Below are positions 63,147-64,000 of a stretch of 64,000 nucleotides of DNA, one piece after another; positions within the stretch are counted from its first letter, which is position 1; each line of letters opens with the position of its first letter. The stretch comes from Tessaracoccus aquimaris (GTDB lineage: Bacteria > Actinomycetota > Actinomycetes > Propionibacteriales > Propionibacteriaceae). Both the position numbers and the translations under genes were made by a program. The notes under the pieces were generated by a model, which made no database searches, was not told the DNA's origin, and saw only the letters and a list, made by a program, of their open reading frames with translations. The stretch is taken from positions 3,658,001-3,722,000 of the forward strand of contig NZ_CP019606.1 in assembly GCF_001997345.1 (NCBI RefSeq), written 5' to 3'.

Positions 63147-63545
63147 ATGAGAATCGCCATGACGAGCGTCTTCGTCGACGACCAGGCGGCCGCGAAGGCC
63201 TTCTATACCGACGTGCTCGGCTTCCAGGTCCGCCACGACGTTCCCGTCGGGGACGACTTCTGGCTCACCGTCGTGTCGCCGCAGGACCCAGAGGGCACCG
63301 AGTTGCTGTTGGAGCCGGCCGGTCACCCGGCGGTGAAGCCGTACCGCGACGCGCTGCGGGCCGACGGGATCCCGCTGGCGCAGTTCGCCGTCGACGACCT
63401 GGCCGCCGAGCACGCCCGGCTCGAGGGCTTGGGTGTGCGCTTCACGCAGCCGCCCACCGACATCGGCACGGCGCTCTTCGCGGTCCTCGACGACACCTGC
63501 GGGAATCTGATCCAGTTGATCGAGCACCGCCCCGCCGCCGGTTGA
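63147..63545 (+). CDS. VOC-superfamily (glyoxalase/bleomycin resistance-like) protein
   Basis: A 132-residue two-module beta-alpha-beta-beta-beta protein. It starts IAMTSVFVDDQAAAKAFYTDVLGF (typical first module), with PEGTELLLEP, and ends AVLDDTCGNLIQLIEH, which supplies the usual metal-site glutamates. Members act as lyases, dioxygenases or drug-binding proteins. The substrate is unknown. The start ATG follows GAGGAG. Confidence 0.9.
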   Translation: MRIAMTSVFVDDQAAAKAFYTDVLGFQVRHDVPVGDDFWLTVVSPQDPEGTELLLEPAGHPAVKPYRDALRADGIPLAQFAVDDLAAEHARLEGLGVRFTQPPTDIGTALFAVLDDTCGNLIQLIEHRPAAG

Positions 63546-63550
63546 GCCTT

Positions 63551-63832
63551 GCTGGTTGAGCCAGCCGCCGCGACGAAGTCGCGCGCGTGCTGCGTCGAAA
63601 CCCTCGTGAGGTTCGCTGGTTGAGCCATGGCAGGCGCGGAGCGGCTGGCATCGGTCGAAACCCTCGTGACATGCGCAGGGACCTCGTTCCCCGAGCTTGT
63701 CGAGGGGTCCGATTGGGTGACGCCTGCTCGCAGCCGGGGCTTGGTTTCGACGCGCGCTTCGTACCTCAGCGCGGCTCAACCCGCGGTCGGCGGGGCTGCG
63801 GCGCTGCGCGCCTTTGCCCGGCTCAACCAGCG
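63551..63832. repeat. Cluster of GCTGGTTGAGCC ... GTCGAAACCCTCGTGA intergenic repeats
   Basis: Two direct units (63551-63609 and 63614-63669) both begin GCTGGTTGAGCCA and end TCGAAACCCTCGTGA, with different centres. Inverted copies follow: GGTTTCGACG ... GCGGCTCAACC at 63743-63782 and GGCTCAACCAGCG at 63820-63832. The mosaic is non-coding and resembles dispersed palindromic elements seen between genes in related actinobacteria. Confidence 0.75.
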
Positions 63833-63840
63833 TTCGCCTG

Positions 63841-63999
63841 TCAGTCGGCGTCGATCGACCGCTTCGGGAGTTCGGACTGCAGTTCGATCAGGCGGTTGTT
63901 GACCCCGGCCAGCACCTCGCCGGTCTCGGTGTTGAGGGCCTTCATCGCCTTGCGCCTCGTCTTGCCGCGGTTGGCGTTCCAGGCCAACTCGCCACGCAT
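63841..63999 (-). CDS. Hypothetical protein, at least 52 residues, possibly truncated by the window edge
   Basis: Read on the minus strand the frame ends at 63841 and runs open to the window edge: MRGELAWNANRGKTRRKAMK, ALNTETGEVLAGVNNRLIEL, QSELPKRSIDAD. The first codon in view is ATG at 63997-63999, so this may be a complete 52-residue protein or the C-terminus of a longer one. It is basic then helical. The family is not recognised. Confidence 0.5.
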   Translation of the reverse strand: MRGELAWNANRGKTRRKAMKALNTETGEVLAGVNNRLIELQSELPKRSIDAD

Positions 64000-64000
64000 C

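Noticed and set aside
63551..63832. CRISPR array.
   Set aside because: The repeats occur in both orientations with no constant spacing, and no cas gene is present.

Overview
The window is a stretch of chromosome from a high-GC actinobacterium, most likely a member of the Propionibacteriaceae. The grounds are the GC-rich codon use, adenosylcobalamin-dependent methylmalonyl-CoA mutase encoded as mutA-mutB with a 728-residue large subunit (the Propionibacterium architecture), a FolP2-type pteroate synthase paralogue, a HAIR (HspR) operator in front of clpB, DUF2277 and DUF1707 proteins, and a class C sortase pilus locus. The assignment is inferred from gene content; no rRNA gene is present.

Layout. 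1-1400: the end of L-lactate dehydrogenase and an alanine-rich LEA-like protein. 1399-5967: a Nudix-family (NrtR-like) regulator with a sugar isomerase and a Gfo/Idh dehydrogenase behind it, divergent from an SPFH gene and an NAD-kinase-like gene, with a perfect inverted repeat between the two arms. 6060-10970: a GH13 trehalose-synthase-like gene broken by a one-base frameshift, then convergent glycogen phosphorylase. 11052-14140: a TPP riboswitch and the overlapping operon thiM-thiE-thiD-tenA. 14316-22866: glycan use (GH20 hexosaminidase, ROK regulator, sugar ABC transporter, GH29 fucosidase). 22892-25143: threonine catabolism (tdh-kbl). 25614-30893: two overlapping membrane histidine-kinase-like genes, one lacking its phosphoacceptor histidine, divergent from a NarL-type regulator and an ABC exporter. 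31025-33592: clpB. 34746-38360: a 1,204-residue XRE-STAND NTPase-TM-WD40 protein with palindromes in front of it. 38607-43194: PQQ-type dehydrogenase lipoprotein, TetR and membrane partner, MATE pump, spermidine-synthase-like protein. 43215-49045: a sortase-fold protein with catalytic His and Cys replaced, then pyrE, lemA, dedA, yceI, an rRNA/tRNA methyltransferase and class II aldolase. 49512-55671: pilus locus (large tip adhesin with two frameshifts, backbone pilin, class C sortase). 55668-64000: LLM oxidoreductase, small proteins, mutB/mutA, folP2, a VOC protein, an intergenic repeat cluster and a truncated small gene.

Connections. The ROK-ABC-fucosidase genes, the hexosaminidase and the discoidin-like domain in the pilus tip fit a bacterium that attaches to and degrades fucosylated or amino-sugar glycans. 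The items most worth following up are the Nudix/SPFH/NADK-like cassette with its operator, the XRE-STAND-WD40 gene with its CCGTACGG array, the pseudo-kinase/kinase pair, the inactive-looking sortase, and three single-base frameshifts, at least two of them in homopolymer runs, in otherwise intact large genes. All calls come from reading the sequence; no database search was run.
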